From positions 1 to 8,265 of the forward strand of contig JAURMS010000178.1 in NCBI GenBank assembly GCA_030830595.1: DNA of 8,265 nucleotides, read 5' to 3'. Position 1 is the first letter of the stretch, and the number at the start of each line of letters is the position of its first letter. Below, piece after piece: positions 5,780 to 8,265 of this stretch. Both the position numbers and the translations under genes were made by a program. A model generated the notes under the pieces. That model had not been told where the DNA came from, searched no databases, and worked only from the letters and a program-made list of their open reading frames with translations. The DNA is from Gammaproteobacteria bacterium. GTDB lineage: Bacteria; Pseudomonadota; Gammaproteobacteria; Steroidobacterales; Steroidobacteraceae.

Positions 5780-7455
5780 CTGGGTACCCGGATGCTGTCG
5801 ACCATGTCGGTGACGGCGCGGGGCGGGGCCGGCGTGACGGCACTGACAGCATAGGTGACCGCCACGTTCAGCAGCATCCCCAGGCTGCCGATGCCCTCTG
5901 GGGAAATGCCGAACCACCAGTTGGCCGGCAGGTTGGCTCCCGGGTCGATGAACTTGAACCAGATGATGTAGCCGCCGGTGAAGCACAGGCCGGCCAGCAT
6001 GCCGGTGACTGCGCCCTGCTGGTTCACGCGCTTGTCGAAGATGCCGAGAATCAGGGCCGGAAAGAAGGTCGCCGCGGCCAGCCCGAAGGCGAAGGCGACC
6101 ACCTCGGCCACGAACCCGGGTGGATGGATGCCCAGCCAGCCCGCCGCGCCAACGGCCAGCGCCGCAGAGACGCGGGCCATCAACAGTTCCTGCCGGTCAC
6201 TCACGTTCCTGGCCACCACCTTTTTCATCAGGTCGTGGGAAATGGCCGAGGAGATCACCAGCAGCAGCCCGGCAGCCGTGGACAGCGCAGCGGCCAGGCC
6301 GCCGGCCGCTACCAGCGCGACGACCCAGGCAGGCAACCGGGCGATCTCCGGATTGGCCAGCACCATGATGTCCCGGTCGATGGTCATCTCGTTGCGCTCG
6401 TCCTTCGAATAGAACATGCGCCCGTCGCCGTTGCGGTCTTCCCAGCTGATCAATCCCGTTCGAGTCCAGTTCTCCACCCACTCGGGTGCCTCGGCGGCGA
6501 CCGTGCCGCGACCGTCGCGGCCGTTGAGGGTCTCGATCATGTTCACCCGCGCAAAGGCCGCCACCGCGGGTGCCGTGGTGTAGAGCAGGGCGATGAACAA
6601 CAGCGCCCAGCCCGCCGAGCGTCGCGCGTCAGAGACCCTGGGCACGGTGAAGAAGCGCACGATCACGTGGGGCAGCCCGGCTGTGCCCACCATCAGCGCC
6701 GCCGTAATGCAGAACACGTCGAGCGTCGACTTGGTCCCGGCTGTGTAGGCGCCGAAGCCCAATTCCTCGCTCAATCCGTCCAGTTTGTCGAGCAGGCTGG
6801 TGCCGGCGCCACTCAACTCACCCCCGAACCCGAGTTGGGGGATGACGTGGCCGGTCAGCATGATGGAGATGAAGATGGCTGGCACCAGGTAGGCGAAGAT
6901 CAGCACGCAGTACTGCGCGACCTGGGTGTAGGTGATGCCCTTCATTCCTCCCAGCACTGCATACAGGAAGACGATGCCCATGCCGATGACCACCCCCAGG
7001 GTGACGTCCACCTCGAGGAAGCGCGAGAAGACGATGCCCACGCCGCGCATCTGGCCCGCGATGTAGGTGAAGGAGATGAACAGCGCGCAGACCACCGCAA
7101 CCAGCCGCGCGACATCCGAGTAGTAGCGATCGCCGATGAAGTCCGGCACGGTAAATTTGCCGAACTTGCGCAGGTAGGGCGCGAGCAAGAGCGCCAGCAG
7201 CACATAGCCGCCGGTCCAGCCCATCAGGTAGACCGCGCCATCCCGGCCCATGAAGGACACCAGTCCCGCCATGGAGATGAAGGAAGCGGCCGACATCCAG
7301 TCGGCCGCGGTGGCCATGCCGTTGGCTACCGGGTGGACCCCGCCGCCGGCCACGTAGTAATCACGCGTGGTGCTGACCCGGGTCCAGAGGGCGATGCCTG
7401 CGTAGAGCGCAAAGCTCAGGCCGACGATCAGGTAGGTCCAGGCCTGTACTGACAT
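5773..7455 (-). CDS. Sodium:solute symporter large subunit, VC_2705-type (SSS family, acetate permease-like)
   Basis: This 560-residue inner-membrane transporter should couple sodium entry to uptake of a small organic solute. About 13 hydrophobic segments are visible. The family core motifs are seen: ATAADWMSAASFISMAG at about 48-64, in the early unwound helix, and LAAALSTAAGLLLVISSAI at about 387-405, carrying the serine and threonine typical of the second sodium site. A large hydrophilic loop at about 304-370 includes WEDRNGDGR, an EF-hand-like stretch (Asp340, Asn342, Asp344). This layout matches the probable sodium symporter subfamily that is always paired with a DUF4212 small subunit, and that gene lies immediately upstream. 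The ATG has no clear ribosome-binding site, which fits coupling across the 9-base gap. Related proteins such as ActP carry acetate, but the substrate here is unproven. Confidence 0.92.
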   Translation of the reverse strand: MSVQAWTYLIVGLSFALYAGIALWTRVSTTRDYYVAGGGVHPVANGMATAADWMSAASFISMAGLVSFMGRDGAVYLMGWTGGYVLLALLLAPYLRKFGKFTVPDFIGDRYYSDVARLVAVVCALFISFTYIAGQMRGVGIVFSRFLEVDVTLGVVIGMGIVFLYAVLGGMKGITYTQVAQYCVLIFAYLVPAIFISIMLTGHVIPQLGFGGELSGAGTSLLDKLDGLSEELGFGAYTAGTKSTLDVFCITAALMVGTAGLPHVIVRFFTVPRVSDARRSAGWALLFIALLYTTAPAVAAFARVNMIETLNGRDGRGTVAAEAPEWVENWTRTGLISWEDRNGDGRMFYSKDERNEMTIDRDIMVLANPEIARLPAWVVALVAAGGLAAALSTAAGLLLVISSAISHDLMKKVVARNVSDRQELLMARVSAALAVGAAGWLGIHPPGFVAEVVAFAFGLAAATFFPALILGIFDKRVNQQGAVTGMLAGLCFTGGYIIWFKFIDPGANLPANWWFGISPEGIGSLGMLLNVAVTYAVSAVTPAPPRAVTDMVDSIRVPRG

Positions 7456-7464
7456 GCGGGTGGG

Positions 7465-7725
7465 TCAGTCTTCGGCCACGCCGTGTTGGCGGTCGAGGCG
7501 GTTCATGGCCGCCACGTAGCCGAATACCAGCGCGACGAAGGCGAAGATGGAGCCCTGCTGGGCAAACCAGAAACCCAGGGGAAATCCACCGATCCTGAAG
7601 CGGGCATCCAGCCAATCGGCGAGCAGGATGCCGGCTACGAAGGAGACGGCGAACCAGACCAGCAGCAGGGTCGCCAGCAGCTTGAGGTGTGCCCGCCAGT
7701 AAGAGGATAGCTTTACGCTGTCCAT
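7465..7725 (-). CDS. DUF4212 small subunit of the sodium:solute symporter
   Basis: This 86-residue membrane protein has two hydrophobic helices, about 13-36 (LKLLATLLLVWFAVSFVAG) and 52-73 (FWFAQQGSIFAFVALVFGYV). They are separated by a short segment with LADWLDARFRIGGFPLGFW. That WRAH start, the FPLGFWFAQQGSI region and the VYV-like second helix are the DUF4212 signature. The family is found next to VC_2705-type symporters as their putative small subunit. It is followed after 9 bases by that large subunit and begins 8 bases after the amidohydrolase stop, so the three are probably one transcript. The ATG has a weak AGG 3 bases upstream. What the small subunit does is not established; a role in assembly or stability of the transporter is the usual guess. 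Confidence 0.9.
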   Translation of the reverse strand: MDSVKLSSYWRAHLKLLATLLLVWFAVSFVAGILLADWLDARFRIGGFPLGFWFAQQGSIFAFVALVFGYVAAMNRLDRQHGVAED

Positions 7726-7733
7726 GACCTGAC

Positions 7734-8265
7734 TCAGCGTCCGCTGTAGGCAGGCGGCTGAGCCCCCAACTGGCGGTAGCGATCCCGCAGCAGGGTCTGT
7801 CGGCTGCTGGTACCCACCGCAACGCCGGACAGGAACACCTCGGTCGGCAAGGTGCTGACCTCCAGGGGATCACCATCCCAGATCACGAGGTCCGCCCGCG
7901 CACCCGCCTGCAGGCCGAGAGGGGTACCGGCAGGGGCGAAGGTGCCCAGGGGAACAGTGGTGATGGCGGCGACCGCCGCGGCGTGGCTCATGCCGTGGCG
8001 GACAGCGTTGCCCGCCAGCTGCCGCACGTTGCGCGGGTTGGTTCGGTCCGAGGTGGCGAAGGCCACCTTGACCCCTGCGCGTTCCAGCCGGGCGGCATTG
8101 GCGAGGGTGGCATCCAGTGCATCAAAATTCTCCGGCAGATTGGCCAGTGCATCGATGATCACGGGAACGTTCTCCGCAGCCAGCAATTCGGCAGCGCGCC
8201 AGGCCTCTGCGCCGCCCACGATCACGACCCTGATGTTCTCGCTGCGGGCCAGTTCGATGACGGTG
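7734..8265 (-). CDS. Amidohydrolase family protein, C-terminal fragment (N-terminus beyond the right edge)
   Basis: The frame is open to the right edge, so the GTG at 8223-8225 is not the real start. About 177 residues are visible. They cover the end of the metal-dependent TIM barrel: VKVAFATSD, whose Asp is the expected metal or catalytic ligand, then the helix NVRQLAGNAVRHGMSHAAAVAAITTVP. The composite beta-sandwich follows with GLQAGARADLVIWDGDPLE and a final VFLSGVAVGT strand. That tail is typical of imidazolonepropionase-like amidohydrolases, which hydrolyse C-N bonds of cyclic or dipeptide-like compounds. The upstream metal-binding HxH motif is outside the window, so activity and any signal peptide cannot be judged. 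It lies 8 bases upstream of the symporter small subunit. The substrate might be processed before uptake, but this is inferred only from position. Confidence 0.85.
   Translation of the reverse strand, partial: TVIELARSENIRVVIVGGAEAWRAAELLAAENVPVIIDALANLPENFDALDATLANAARLERAGVKVAFATSDRTNPRNVRQLAGNAVRHGMSHAAAVAAITTVPLGTFAPAGTPLGLQAGARADLVIWDGDPLEVSTLPTEVFLSGVAVGTSSRQTLLRDRYRQLGAQPPAYSGR

Noticed and set aside
6124..7452. A 442-codon open frame on the plus strand opposite the symporter
   Set aside because: The product is composed mainly of His, Asp, Gln, Arg and Gly, which mirrors transmembrane codons on the other strand. The symporter frame is clearly the real one.

Overview
The window is GC-rich chromosomal DNA, densely packed with genes and with almost no spacer. 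The protein set is a bactofilin, an acyl-CoA desaturase, an S41 lipoprotein protease, a KamA-type radical SAM enzyme and a DUF4212 plus VC_2705-type sodium symporter pair. This suggests a free-living Gammaproteobacterium, perhaps Chromatiales- or Xanthomonadales-like. That placement is inferred from gene content and is not firm. I see no insertion sequence, CRISPR array, tRNA, rRNA or phage gene.

Left block (1-2016, minus strand): acyl-CoA desaturase, then a bactofilin, then the start of a zinc-ribbon protein that runs off the left edge. The bactofilin and the zinc-ribbon protein are 3 bases apart and are probably cotranslated. The desaturase is 52 bases upstream of the bactofilin with no visible terminator between them. 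Upstream of the desaturase, a perfect 9-bp inverted repeat is a candidate operator.

Centre-left block (2132-3867, minus strand): a small eight-cysteine protein overlaps by 4 bases (GTGA) with a PDZ-containing S41 protease that carries a lipoprotein signal. A 65-base divergent spacer with a 14-bp palindrome separates this pair from a DUF1330 gene on the plus strand (3933-4244).

Centre-right (4245-5766, plus strand): a 187-base leader with three consecutive potential hairpins precedes a KamA-family radical SAM protein. The radical SAM cysteines, the probable PLP lysine and both aspartates that hold the substrate in lysine 2,3-aminomutase can be seen. The C-terminal cysteine cluster of the clostridial enzyme is absent.

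Right block (5773-8265, minus strand): the C-terminal part of an amidohydrolase enters from the right edge. It is followed after 8 bases by a DUF4212 small membrane subunit, then after 9 bases by a large VC_2705-type sodium:solute symporter. The three look like one transcript and suggest hydrolysis of a substrate coupled to sodium-driven uptake. The symporter gene converges on the KamA gene with 6 bases between stop codons.

No clear new defence or mobile system was found. The items most worth following up are the desaturase operator, the KamA leader and the enzyme's unknown substrate, and the two uncharacterised cysteine-rich proteins.
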